From Actinomadura craniellae (lineage in GTDB: Bacteria > Actinomycetota > Actinomycetes > Streptosporangiales > Streptosporangiaceae): DNA of 64,000 nucleotides. Both the position numbers and the translations under genes were made by a program. The stretch is from contig NZ_QLYX01000010.1 in assembly GCF_003289645.1 (NCBI RefSeq), positions 229,462-293,461 of the forward strand, in the 5' to 3' direction. The notes below the pieces were generated by a model. That model was not told where the DNA came from and made no database searches. It saw nothing but the letters and a program-made list of their open reading frames with translations. Below are positions 17,640-26,229 of this stretch, in pieces (within the stretch, counting starts at the first letter, position 1; the number at the start of each line of letters is the position of its first letter).

Positions 17640-19637
17640 TCAGCGCTCGCGCGCGTCGCGATCGGCGAGGGCCGCCAGCTGGGCGTTGTACCGGGCCAGC
17701 TCGTCGTCCTCCTGCCCGGCCCCGGCTCGGTCCGCCTTGCGATCCTGCCGGCGGGCCTGCCGCTGGTCGTCCAGGAACCACTGGGCGCCGATGACGATCA
17801 GCACGATGAGGGTCGGGATCTCACCGAACCCCCAGGCGATCGCGCCGCCCGCGTGCTGGTCTTCGAGCACGGACGTACCCCAGGGCGGCCGGACCACGTT
17901 GTACCAGCCCGCGGCGATCGGCTGGCTGAGGTTCATCAGCGCGATCCCGAAGAAGGCGTGGAACGGCATCGTGACGAACAGCAGCAGCAGCCGGCCGACG
18001 TGCGGCAGCCGGCGCGGCGCCGGGTCCACCCCGATGAGCACCCAGAAGAACAGCGCCCCGGAGGCCAGGAAGTGGACCTCCATCGCGATGTGCCCGAGAT
18101 GGTCGCGCATCGCGCTCTCGAACAGCGGGGTGAAGTACAGCGCGAAGGTGCTCGTCACGAAGATCGCCGTGGCCACGCCGGGATGCGCCACCACGGCGAT
18201 GACCCGGCTGTGCAGGATCGCCGTCAGCCACTCGCGCGGCCCCCGGTCGCCCCGGACCTTCGCGGGCTTCAGCGCCCGCAGCGCCAGGGTGAGCGGCGCG
18301 CCCAGCACCAGGAAGATCGGCGTGATCATCGAGAGCACCATGTGCTGGGCCATGTGCACGCTGAACAGGATCGGCGCGTACGTGGCCACCCCGGTCTGGG
18401 TCACCGCGACGAGCGTGATCAGGCCCAGGAACCAGGCGACGGTGCGCCCGACCGGCCAGCGGTCGCCCCGCCGGTACAGCCGGACCAGCCCCGCCACGTA
18501 CAGCCCGGCGAGGACCACGACGACCAGTGCGAAGAAGAAGTCCAGCCGCCACAGGCCGAGCAGCCGGCCGACCGTGAGCGGCGGGGGCATGCCGTAGCCG
18601 AGCAGCGAGCGGACCGGGTCCTCCTCCAGCGCGACGACGGGCGGGGCGGTGCGGGCCAGACCCACCGCCAGGCCCATCACCGCGCCCATCACCGCCACCT
18701 CGACCGTGGCCAGTCGGATGAACGCGCGCGGCTTCCGGTCGGCCACCGCGGGCAGCGTCCGGCGGCGGTGCCACCAGCCGAACCAGCCGAGCACCGCGAA
18801 CGCGACCGCCTTCGCCAGCACCAGCCGCCCGTACGCGCTGGTGAACAGCTCGGCCGGCTCGGGCAGCCGGGCCGCGACGTTGGCCAGCCCGCTGAACCCG
18901 ACGAGGACGTAGCACCCCAGCGCCATCCGGCTGAAGCGGTCGGCCATGACGCCGAGCCCGTCGGCGTCGCGGCGGGCATGCAACCCGAGCATGACCAGCC
19001 CGCCCACCCACAGGACGACCGCCACCACGTGCAGGGCCAGCGCGGTGACCGCGGCGCCGTGGTTGGCGGCGGAGGCGGAGTGGCCGGTCAGCGGCGGCGG
19101 CAGCAGCGCGATCCCGGCCACCAGGAGCAGGCCGCCCGCCCCGTTCGGGGTGACCGTGGTGCGGGCCAGCAGGGCGACGACCACGGTGAGCAGGATGACG
19201 AGCAACAGCCCGGTGCCCTGCGGCAGCGAGCCGATGTAGCTGCTCAGCTCGTTGCCGGCGAGGACCTTGCCGGGCGGTTCGCCGAGCACGTCGGAGACGG
19301 TGAGCACCAGGGTGGTCCCGGCGGCGGCCGCCCAGAGCACGGCGGTCCAGGAGGCCGCCCGCAGGTAGCCCGTGGCGGCGGGGCCGAGCCGCCCCTGCGG
19401 CAGTGGCAGCAGCGCCGCCGCCGCCAGCAGCGCGCCCACGGTCAGGACGGCGCCCACGTCCATCACGAGCCGGGCCGCGGGCAGCCCCCAGCGGGTCGTC
19501 GCACCCGCGTCGCCCAATCCGGGGATGACCTTCTCGGTGACCGCCCCGCCCGCGACCAGCGTCGCGACGAGGGCGGCCAGGGCGGCGGCCGCGGCGATGG
19601 CCGCGGCCCGCGCGATCCCGAGGGCCTGCTTATTCAC
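17640..19637 (-). CDS. CopD-CtaG fusion, copper transport / cytochrome oxidase assembly membrane protein
   Basis: This is a polytopic membrane protein of 665 residues built from two parts. An N-terminal CopD-type domain (about 1-330) includes HVVAVVLWVGGLVMLGLHAR. A C-terminal caa3_CtaG domain (about 360-630) has FSVHMAQHMVLSMITPIFLV and MEVHFLASGALFFWVLIG. His and Met residues in the membrane are likely Cu ligands. It probably moves copper toward cytochrome oxidase. It overlaps copC by 8 bp and starts with GTG, indicating translational coupling. Confidence 0.92.
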   Translation of the reverse strand: MNKQALGIARAAAIAAAAALAALVATLVAGGAVTEKVIPGLGDAGATTRWGLPAARLVMDVGAVLTVGALLAAAALLPLPQGRLGPAATGYLRAASWTAVLWAAAAGTTLVLTVSDVLGEPPGKVLAGNELSSYIGSLPQGTGLLLVILLTVVVALLARTTVTPNGAGGLLLVAGIALLPPPLTGHSASAANHGAAVTALALHVVAVVLWVGGLVMLGLHARRDADGLGVMADRFSRMALGCYVLVGFSGLANVAARLPEPAELFTSAYGRLVLAKAVAFAVLGWFGWWHRRRTLPAVADRKPRAFIRLATVEVAVMGAVMGLAVGLARTAPPVVALEEDPVRSLLGYGMPPPLTVGRLLGLWRLDFFFALVVVVLAGLYVAGLVRLYRRGDRWPVGRTVAWFLGLITLVAVTQTGVATYAPILFSVHMAQHMVLSMITPIFLVLGAPLTLALRALKPAKVRGDRGPREWLTAILHSRVIAVVAHPGVATAIFVTSTFALYFTPLFESAMRDHLGHIAMEVHFLASGALFFWVLIGVDPAPRRLPHVGRLLLLFVTMPFHAFFGIALMNLSQPIAAGWYNVVRPPWGTSVLEDQHAGGAIAWGFGEIPTLIVLIVIGAQWFLDDQRQARRQDRKADRAGAGQEDDELARYNAQLAALADRDARER

Positions 19638-20241
19638 CGCTGTTCCCCGCCGGGTCGCGGCGGCGCAGGACGACCCAGGCGAACCCGATCCCGACGCCCA
19701 GCAGCAGCCCGCCGCCGATCACGAGCGGCGTGTTCGAGCCGCCGTCGTCGGCCTTCTGCGCGCCGGCGGGAGAGGCCGGCGCACCGGCGGGCTCCGCGCC
19801 CGGCGGGAGGGTGGGCGTGGTGCCCGGCGCCGGCGTCGCCCCGGCGTCGCTGGTCGGTGTGTCGCCGCCGGTCACGGTGAAGTCCAGGGTGCCGGGGATC
19901 GGGTGCCCGTCCTCGCCGACCACCCGGTAGGCGACGGTGTAGGAGCCGGCCGGCAGCGCGCCGCTGAGCGACTGCGTCACCCGGGGCCCGTCACGGCGTG
20001 CCTCGCCGGTCTGGAACTCCTTGCCCGCGGTGTCCTTGACCAGGACCTTCGCGTGCTGGATCCGGTCGCTGAAAACTAGCAGCACCTCGCTCGGCGGGGC
20101 CACCTTCGCGTTCTTGGCGGGGTTGCTGCTGATCAGCCGGGTGTGCGCGGCGGCCGGAGAGGCCAGGAGGACGCCCGCGCCCAGGGCCAGCAGGAGGGCC
20201 ACGGCGAACGTGCGGGTGCGGGTCATGATGGTGCGCGGCAT
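19630..20241 (-). CDS. CopC/YcnJ-type secreted copper-binding protein
   Basis: This is a 203-residue exported, membrane-tethered cupredoxin-like protein. An N-terminal signal peptide ends at ASPAAAH, so the mature protein starts with His, the expected first Cu(II) ligand. A conserved HPIPG-containing segment gives the second His, and LVFSDRIQHAKV is a CopC landmark. A Pro/Ala-rich linker precedes a C-terminal TM helix (VIGGGLLLGVGIGFAWVVL). The ATG at 20241 has GGAGATCG upstream. It likely delivers copper to the coupled CopD-CtaG protein. Confidence 0.92.
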   Translation of the reverse strand: MPRTIMTRTRTFAVALLLALGAGVLLASPAAAHTRLISSNPAKNAKVAPPSEVLLVFSDRIQHAKVLVKDTAGKEFQTGEARRDGPRVTQSLSGALPAGSYTVAYRVVGEDGHPIPGTLDFTVTGGDTPTSDAGATPAPGTTPTLPPGAEPAGAPASPAGAQKADDGGSNTPLVIGGGLLLGVGIGFAWVVLRRRDPAGNSGE

Positions 20242-20318
20242 TGCGCGATCTCCAGGTAGGGGCGGGGTAACCCCTCAACGATAGTGACTGCCTGTGGTGC
20301 CCGGTACCCAGGCGGGGT

Positions 20319-21509
20319 TCAGGAGCAGTCGCAGCAGTCGCACTTGCAGCAGGAACCGGAGCAGTCGCAGCAGTTCGCGCAGGAGTCGCCGGAGCCGCCG
20401 TCCCCCCGGCGCCGAGTGCAGTGGCAGCGGTCACGACAGCGCCTGCCGTGCCACCTGCTCCACGGCGGCTGCCAGATCCCGCAGCTGGCGCAGGACAGCG
20501 TCCCGGAGAAGCAGGGCACCGGGAACGGCGGCCGGGGCGGGCGGCCCGGCGGGTACTGCGGCGGCGGGTACCCGCCCGGACCGTAGGGCTGCTGCGGCGG
20601 GTACCCGCCGGGGCCGTAGGGCTGTCCCGGCGGGTATCCGCCGGGCCCGTGCGGCGGGTACCCGGCGAAGACGCGGTCGACGGAGCGGCGCGCCTCACGG
20701 TCGAGCAGGGCGTGCACCAGCCGGGGTTCCGCCAGCTCCAGTTCGGCCAGGGCCAGCCGCAGCCCGTGCAGCGCGTCGTCGCAGTGCCGGCGCGCCTCCC
20801 CGGCCGTGGTGCCGGTGGCCAGCAGCGGGTTGAAGGCGCCCGCCGCCCGGTCGTCGTGGTAGTCCTCGACCGCGTCGAGCAGGTGGGCGAGCCGGCCGAA
20901 GAACCGGCCGGCCTCGGCGAGCGGTTCGGCGTTGCCCGGCCGGCCCGCCAGCACCGCGGTGTGCGCGAAGGCCGCCGCCACCGCCAGCTCGGTCGGCTCG
21001 GTGAGCTCCAGCAGGCCCAGCCCGGGGGTCGCCTCCAGTTCGGCCTGGCGCAGTGCCGCGGAGCGCAGCGGGCCGGGGTCGAAGCCCACGGCCGCGCCGG
21101 TCCGTTCCCCGGCCGCGTCCCAGCGGCCAGCCAGCCGGCCGGCCACGGCCGCCACCGGCCGGCGGGCGTGGGCGCCGTCGCCGTCCGCCAGGTGGTCGCG
21201 GGTCTTGCCCGCGGCCAGCAGCAGGGAGACCGCGGCGGCCAGCCGGGCGCCCTCGTCCCGGGCGTCGACCACGTCCGCGGTGCGCATTCCGCGCAGCGCG
21301 CACGGCCCGGCGGTGCGGTGCGCCGAACCGCCCGGCCGCTGGGCCTCGACGAGCACCGACACCAGCAGGCCGTCGTAGTTGGTGACCAGGCGCGCGGCCT
21401 GGCCGTGTTCCCTGCGCAGGGTCAGGCACAGGCCGCAGAGGTGGGCCATCCATTCCTTGAAGAGCGATGTACACATACCGTGCTGGCATGGGCGGATGAC
21501 ACCGAACAT
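20319..21509 (-). CDS. DUF5685 family protein with repeat linker and very Cys-rich tail
   Basis: This is a 396-residue protein. The N-terminal part (about 1-280) is a helical DUF5685-like domain starting MFGVIRPCQHGMC and containing HLCGLCLTLRREHG. Acidic residues in AVEDYHDDRAAGAFNPLL recall a helical metal or isoprenoid-synthase-like bundle, but no function is established. It is followed by about three PYGPGGYPP-type repeats. The last 64 residues carry 16 cysteines, many as CC or CxC pairs. That tail is probably a zinc/copper-binding or disulphide-rich element. The ATG is preceded by GGGGAG. Confidence 0.8.
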   Translation of the reverse strand: MFGVIRPCQHGMCTSLFKEWMAHLCGLCLTLRREHGQAARLVTNYDGLLVSVLVEAQRPGGSAHRTAGPCALRGMRTADVVDARDEGARLAAAVSLLLAAGKTRDHLADGDGAHARRPVAAVAGRLAGRWDAAGERTGAAVGFDPGPLRSAALRQAELEATPGLGLLELTEPTELAVAAAFAHTAVLAGRPGNAEPLAEAGRFFGRLAHLLDAVEDYHDDRAAGAFNPLLATGTTAGEARRHCDDALHGLRLALAELELAEPRLVHALLDREARRSVDRVFAGYPPHGPGGYPPGQPYGPGGYPPQQPYGPGGYPPPQYPPGRPPRPPFPVPCFSGTLSCASCGIWQPPWSRWHGRRCRDRCHCTRRRGDGGSGDSCANCCDCSGSCCKCDCCDCS

Positions 21510-21581
21510 CTGCTGTGTTCTCCCCTCGGCCCCGTCCGGCGCATTATGACCGCATCACCTGGGTTCTGGGTTCGGGCGAGA

Positions 21582-22883
21582 TCACAATCCGGCACAGGCG
21601 AGCGCCCTCCGGTAGGCGGCCAGCCGGGGCTCCTCCCCCGCTTCGGTCTCTCCCAGCAGTTCCGCCAGGTCGAACCAGGTCTGCGCCGCGTCCCGGGTCG
21701 CCTCCATCTCCTCCAGGTGGGTCGCCGCGCGGGTCAGCGCGGACACCGCCTCGTCGCGCCGGCCCAGCCGGACCAGCGCCTCCCCCAACACGGTGAGCGC
21801 CCATGCGGTGGCCCGCCGGGGCGCCTCGCCGAGCAGTTCGATCGCCTCTCCGGCGAGTTCGGCGGCGGCGGCCGGGCGGCCGAGCGCGGTCTCGGCGCGG
21901 GCCAGCTCGGTCAGGCACCAGGCCACGTCGATCTCGCCGGCGGCGCTGGCCGCGATCTCGCGGCGCACCCGCACCAGCAGCTCCCGGGCCTGCGCGGCCT
22001 CCTCGGGACGGGCGCGCAGCAGCAGGCTGGCGTAGGCGGTGCGGAGCCGGTTGAGGTTGCGCCGGTCCTCCTCCTCGCCGAGCAGCAGCAGGGCCCGCTC
22101 GGCGAGCGCGGCGCCGACCTCGTACTCGCCGCGGATCTCGGCGACGTAGGCCGCCTCCCAGTACGCGGCCATCCGCGCCTTGGGGCTGCCGAGCCGCTCG
22201 GCCCGGTCGATCAGCTGGTCGGCGAGCTGGTGGGCGCGGACGAGGTCGCCCCGCTCGATGAAGGCGGCCAGCAGCATGGCGCCCAGATGCACCGCGGCGT
22301 CGGTGTGCTCGGACCCGATGGTGGCGAGCTGCCGCAGCGCCTCCTCGGCGACCTGGACGCTGGCGCTCAGGTCGCCGCGCTCGCGCAGGCAGCGGCTCAG
22401 CGCCACGTGCACCCTGGCCCAGTGGTCGAGGTCGGCCTCGGCGGATGCCTCGGTGGTGAGCTGCCGCAGCTCGGCGATGGCCGCCTCCAGCTCTCCGGTG
22501 GCCTCCAGCGCCAGGGCGTGCCCCCAGCGGGCCTGGTGCAGCAGGTCCGGCAGCGCCACCGCGTCCTTGTTGTCCAGCACCTCGGCGAACCGGGCGCGGG
22601 CCTCGGCCGCCGCCCCGTTCTGCAAGGCGATCTCGGCGTAGTCGAGGGTCACCCGCAGCTCGTCGACGACCTCTTCGCTGACCCCGCTGACCAGATAGGT
22701 CGCCGAGCAGTTGAGCTTGCCGGCCAGCAGCTCGATCACGCTCGGCGCCGGAACGCGCTTGTCGCTCTCGATCAGCGAGATGTAGCTGTCGGACAGCTCG
22801 GGGAAGGCGAGCTGTGCCTGACTGATCCCCTGTCGGATGCGCAACGTCCGGATCCGCTGCCCAAGGGATTCTTGACCGACCAT
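21582..22883 (-). CDS. XRE-family regulator with C-terminal TPR array
   Basis: This is a 433-residue regulator. Residues 5-65 form an XRE helix-turn-helix (IRQGISQAQLAFPELSDSYI, then SLIESDKRVPAPSVIELLA). The rest is a helical tetratricopeptide-like array with many Ala/Leu/Glu helices, as in signal-peptide-responsive Rgg/PlcR-like or SARP-associated regulators. It is divergent from the urate operon. The 288-bp gap (22884-23171) contains a near-palindrome CCTGACTAGACAGG at 23037-23050 that could be an operator, so control of the purine cluster is possible but unproven. ATG 22883 is preferred over GTG 22886. Confidence 0.85.
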   Translation of the reverse strand: MVGQESLGQRIRTLRIRQGISQAQLAFPELSDSYISLIESDKRVPAPSVIELLAGKLNCSATYLVSGVSEEVVDELRVTLDYAEIALQNGAAAEARARFAEVLDNKDAVALPDLLHQARWGHALALEATGELEAAIAELRQLTTEASAEADLDHWARVHVALSRCLRERGDLSASVQVAEEALRQLATIGSEHTDAAVHLGAMLLAAFIERGDLVRAHQLADQLIDRAERLGSPKARMAAYWEAAYVAEIRGEYEVGAALAERALLLLGEEEDRRNLNRLRTAYASLLLRARPEEAAQARELLVRVRREIAASAAGEIDVAWCLTELARAETALGRPAAAAELAGEAIELLGEAPRRATAWALTVLGEALVRLGRRDEAVSALTRAATHLEEMEATRDAAQTWFDLAELLGETEAGEEPRLAAYRRALACAGL

Positions 22884-23170
22884 CACGAACTCACCGCCAC
22901 CTTCAACGCACGGCCCGAATCCTTCCAGTGTGTCGAGATCGCATGCCGAAGGCTTCTCGTTTCACCGGATCCGGTACGAAGCGTAATCATCCGTGGTCGA
23001 CCAGCGCGAGATGGCCCACCAGAAAAATCTTGCGTACCTGACTAGACAGGCGGGATCACCCGGAAGCATGTCAAAACCGGGCGAGAATGGTGAAGCCTGA
23101 CGACGATCGGGCCGCCGGTTCATCGAATCCGCCGGTACGGGGCCCGCCCGAACCCTGTTGTACTGGGGGA

Positions 23171-23686
23171 ATGACCGACGACAACGGGGTGCGGTGGCTG
23201 AACGGGCTGCCGCCTCCCGACGCCGAGCGCGAGTTGCTGGCCTGCTGCGGCGCGCCGGCCTGGGCGCGCGCGGTCGCGGCGGCCCGGCCGTTCGCCGACC
23301 CGGCCGCGCCGCTCGCCGCGGCCGAGGCCGCGTCCGCCGCCCTGGCCTGGCCGGACGTGGCCGAGGCGCTGGCCCGCCATCCGCGGATCGGCGACCGGCC
23401 CGCGGGAGACGACCGCGAGTCGGCCTGGTCGCGGGGCGAGCAGTCGGGAACCGCCACCGCCGGCCACCGGGTGGCACGCGACCTGCACGCGGGGAACCTG
23501 GCCTACGAGGAGCGGTTCGGCCACGTCTTCCTGATCTGCGCCACGGGGCTGTCCGCCGCCGACATGCTCGCCGCGCTGCGCCGGCGGCTGGACAACGCCC
23601 CCGCCGCCGAGCGTGAGATCGTCCGGAACGAACTGCACAAGATCGCGCGCCTGCGCCTGGAGAAACTGCTGGAGCATTACCGGTGA
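23171..23686 (+). CDS. uraD: OHCU decarboxylase
   Basis: This enzyme decarboxylates 2-oxo-4-hydroxy-4-carboxy-5-ureidoimidazoline to S-allantoin, the last step from urate. The 171-residue protein has the family order: an N-terminal LACCGAPAWARAV, then LARHPRIGDRP with the catalytic His, then a Glu-rich segment and FGHVFLICATGLSA. The C-terminal REIVRNELHKIARLRLEKLL helix is also typical. The ATG at 23171 follows GGGGGA closely. A longer N terminus is open but poorly conserved. First gene of the urate operon. Confidence 0.93.
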   Translation: MTDDNGVRWLNGLPPPDAERELLACCGAPAWARAVAAARPFADPAAPLAAAEAASAALAWPDVAEALARHPRIGDRPAGDDRESAWSRGEQSGTATAGHRVARDLHAGNLAYEERFGHVFLICATGLSAADMLAALRRRLDNAPAAEREIVRNELHKIARLRLEKLLEHYR

Positions 23687-24009
23687 CGCTGTCCACCCAC
23701 GTCCTCGACACCCATCTCGGCCGGCCCGCCGCCGGCGTGCCGGTCCGGCTCGACCGGCACATGGGGGACACCTGGAGCCCGCTGGCCGAGGACGTGACCG
23801 ACGCCGACGGGCGGCTGTCCGGGTTGCCGGCCCCGGAGCCGGGCACCTACCGGCTGCGGTTCGGCACCGGCCCCTACTTCGCGGGGCTGGGCACCGCGAC
23901 TTTCTATCCGGAGGTGAGCGTCGTCTTCACCGTCGCCGACCCGGGTGAACACCACCACGTACCGCTGCTGGTGAGCCCGTTCGGCTACTCGACCTACCGG
24001 GGGAGCTGA
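23683..24009 (+). CDS. uraH: 5-hydroxyisourate hydrolase (transthyretin-related)
   Basis: This enzyme hydrolyses 5-hydroxyisourate, the uricase product, to OHCU. The 108 residues include the N-terminal STHVLDTHLGRPAAGVPV with the catalytic His, the central YRLRFGTGPYF, and the C-terminal HVPLLVSPFGYSTYRGS, which is the signature tetrapeptide region (YRGS). It is a homotetramer with the transthyretin fold. The GTG start overlaps the uraD stop by 4 bp. Confidence 0.96.
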   Translation: MTLSTHVLDTHLGRPAAGVPVRLDRHMGDTWSPLAEDVTDADGRLSGLPAPEPGTYRLRFGTGPYFAGLGTATFYPEVSVVFTVADPGEHHHVPLLVSPFGYSTYRGS

Positions 24010-24012
24010 CCG

Positions 24013-24885
24013 ATGGCGATCGTCCTGGGGGACAACCGGTACGGCAAGGCCGAGGTGCGGGTGGTGCGGGTCGACCGGAGCGGCGACACCCACACCCTGC
24101 GCGACCTCAACGTGTCCGTGGCGCTGTCGGGCGAGTTCGCCGCGGTGCACCTGACCGGCGACAACGCGGCGGTGCTGACCACCGACGCGCAGAAGAACAC
24201 CGTGTTCGCGTTCGCCCGCGAGCACGGCGTCGCCTCGCCCGAGGAGTTCGGGCTGCGGCTCGCCCGGCACTTCGTCGGTTCGCAGCCGGCGGTGCGGCGG
24301 GCCCGGGTGACGGTCGAGGAGTACGCCTGGGACCGCGTCCCGGTCACCGGCCACTCGTTCGTCCGGCGCGGCGGCGAGATCCGCACCGTACGGGTGACGC
24401 ACGACGGGTCCGCAACGCACGTGGTGGCGGGCCTGCGCGGGCTGACCGTGCTGAACTCCACCGGCTCGGAGTTCCGCGGGTACGTCAAGGACGCCTACAC
24501 GACCCTGCCCGAAACCCTCGACCGGGTGCTCGCCACCGAGGTCCACGCCGAATGGCGGCACCTCTCCCCCACGGCGTCCCCCGAGGCGCCCTGGGACGCC
24601 TCGTTCACCGAGGTCCGGCGGCTGCTGCTGGAGACGTTCGCCGGCACCTACAGCCGCTCCCTCCAGCAGACGCTGTACGCGATGGGCCGCCGGGTGCTGG
24701 AGGAATGCCCGGGGCTGGGCGAGATCCGGCTGTCGATGCCCAACCGGCATCACTTCCTGGCCGACCTGGAGCCGTTCGGCCTGGACAACCCCGGCGCGGT
24801 CTTCTACGCCGCCGACCGCCCCTACGGCCTGATCGAGGGCACCGTCCTGCGCGACGACGCCCCGCCCGCCGAGGAGGCCTGGTGA
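24013..24885 (+). CDS. pucL: urate oxidase (factor-independent uricase)
   Basis: Uricase oxidises urate with O2 to 5-hydroxyisourate and H2O2 without a cofactor. The 290-residue protein shows the twin T-fold layout, with catalytic Lys and Thr in NRYGKAEVRVVRV and VLTTDAQKNTVFAFAREHG. LTVLNSTGSEFRGYVKDAYTT and LPNRHH-like MPNRHHFLADLEPFGLDN near the C terminus complete the active site. It starts 3 bp after uraH and its stop overlaps the next GTG. Confidence 0.96.
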   Translation: MAIVLGDNRYGKAEVRVVRVDRSGDTHTLRDLNVSVALSGEFAAVHLTGDNAAVLTTDAQKNTVFAFAREHGVASPEEFGLRLARHFVGSQPAVRRARVTVEEYAWDRVPVTGHSFVRRGGEIRTVRVTHDGSATHVVAGLRGLTVLNSTGSEFRGYVKDAYTTLPETLDRVLATEVHAEWRHLSPTASPEAPWDASFTEVRRLLLETFAGTYSRSLQQTLYAMGRRVLEECPGLGEIRLSMPNRHHFLADLEPFGLDNPGAVFYAADRPYGLIEGTVLRDDAPPAEEAW

Positions 24886-25784
24886 GAACGGACCCCGCGG
24901 TGTTCCTGCGCCCGGCCACCTGGGCCGAGGCGCTGGCGGCGAAGGCCGAGCACCCGGCAGCGCGGCCGATCATGGGCGGCACCGACGTGATGGTCGAGCT
25001 GAACTTCGACCGGCCGCGCCCGCCCGCGCTGCTCGACCTGACCGCGATCCCCGAGCTCGCCGGGTGGGAGCGGACGGGCGGCCTGATCCGGCTGGGCGCC
25101 GGAGTGCCCTACACCCGGATCATCACCGAACTCGGGGACGCGCTGCCGGGCCTGGCGGGCGCCGCCCGCACGGTCGGGTCGCCGCAGATCCGCAACCGGG
25201 GCACGGTCGGCGGCAACCTGGGCTCGGCCTCTCCCGCCGGGGACGCCCACCCGCCGCTGCTGGCGACCGGCGCCGCGGTGGAGGTCGCGTCGGCGCGCGG
25301 GACGCGCGAGATCCCGATCGGCGACTTCTTCACCGGGCCCAAGCGCAGCGCGCTGCTGCCGGACGAACTGATCCGCGCGGTCCGGGTGCCGGCGGCAGCC
25401 GGACCGCAGCAGTTCGCCAAGGTCGGCACCCGGAACGCGATGGTGATCGCGGTCTGCTCGTTCGCGCTGGCCCTGCGGCCCGCGGACCGGGCGGCCGGCA
25501 CCGGGATCGGCTCGGCGGGACCCGTCCCGCTGCAAGCTCCCGAGGCCGAGGAGTTCCTGGCCGGCGAGCTGGACTGGACCTCCCCCGAGGCGCTGGACGA
25601 GCGGGTGGCGCGGCGGTTCGGGGAGCTGGTGGCCGCCGCGGCGCGGCCGATCGACGACGTGCGGGGCCATGCGGCGTACCGGCGGCACGCGCTGGCGGTG
25701 CTGGCCCGCCGCACGCTGACCTGGGCCTGGGACGACTACCGGAGGGAGACCGCGGGTGCGGGTGACGTTGACGGTCAACGGTGA
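24882..25784 (+). CDS. xanthine dehydrogenase FAD-binding subunit
   Basis: This is the CoxM/XdhB-type flavin subunit of 300 residues. The N-terminal PCMH FAD fold contains RPIMGGTDVMVELN (dinucleotide-binding GG-D). TVGSPQIRNRGTVGGNLGSA with SPAGDAHPPLLA is the signature FAD/flavin loop, and FFTGPKRSALLPDELI follows. It passes electrons from the iron-sulfur subunit to NAD+. GTG 24882 overlaps the uricase stop by 4 bp. Its 3' end overlaps the 2Fe-2S subunit by 29 bp. Confidence 0.94.
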   Translation: MRTDPAVFLRPATWAEALAAKAEHPAARPIMGGTDVMVELNFDRPRPPALLDLTAIPELAGWERTGGLIRLGAGVPYTRIITELGDALPGLAGAARTVGSPQIRNRGTVGGNLGSASPAGDAHPPLLATGAAVEVASARGTREIPIGDFFTGPKRSALLPDELIRAVRVPAAAGPQQFAKVGTRNAMVIAVCSFALALRPADRAAGTGIGSAGPVPLQAPEAEEFLAGELDWTSPEALDERVARRFGELVAAAARPIDDVRGHAAYRRHALAVLARRTLTWAWDDYRRETAGAGDVDGQR

Positions 25785-26229
25785 ACGGCGGGTCGCCGAC
25801 GACGTGTGGCCGGGCGAGTCGCTGCTGTACGTGCTGCGGGAGCGGCTGGGCCTGCCCGGCGCCAAGAACGCCTGCGAGCAGGGCGAGTGCGGTTCGTGCA
25901 CGGTCTACCTGGACGACGTGCCGGTCTGCTCGTGCCTGGTCGCCGCCGGGCAGGCGCAGGGCCGCGAGGTCCGCACGGTGGAGGGCCTGGCCGACGGCGG
26001 CCGGCTCGATCCGGTGCAGGCGGCGTTCGCCGAGGCGGGCGCGGTGCAGTGCGGTTTCTGCACGCCCGGCCTGATCGTCCAGACGCACGCCCTGCTGCGG
26101 GACGACCCGGACCCGGCCGACGCCGACATCCGCGAGGCCCTGGCCGGCAACCTCTGCCGCTGCACCGGCTACGAAAAGATCATCGAAGCCGTCAAGCTCG
26201 CCGCCGCCCGCACCGGGGGGTCGCAATGA
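25756..26229 (+). CDS. xanthine dehydrogenase 2Fe-2S subunit
   Basis: This is a 157-residue small subunit with two [2Fe-2S] clusters. The plant-ferredoxin type site is in CEQGECGSC plus a following Cys (VCSC). The helical-bundle site is in CGFCTPG and NLCRCTGY. It carries electrons from the molybdenum subunit to the flavin subunit. It starts with GTG inside the end of the FAD subunit gene, which shows strong coupling. Confidence 0.96.
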   Translation: MRVTLTVNGERRVADDVWPGESLLYVLRERLGLPGAKNACEQGECGSCTVYLDDVPVCSCLVAAGQAQGREVRTVEGLADGGRLDPVQAAFAEAGAVQCGFCTPGLIVQTHALLRDDPDPADADIREALAGNLCRCTGYEKIIEAVKLAAARTGGSQ

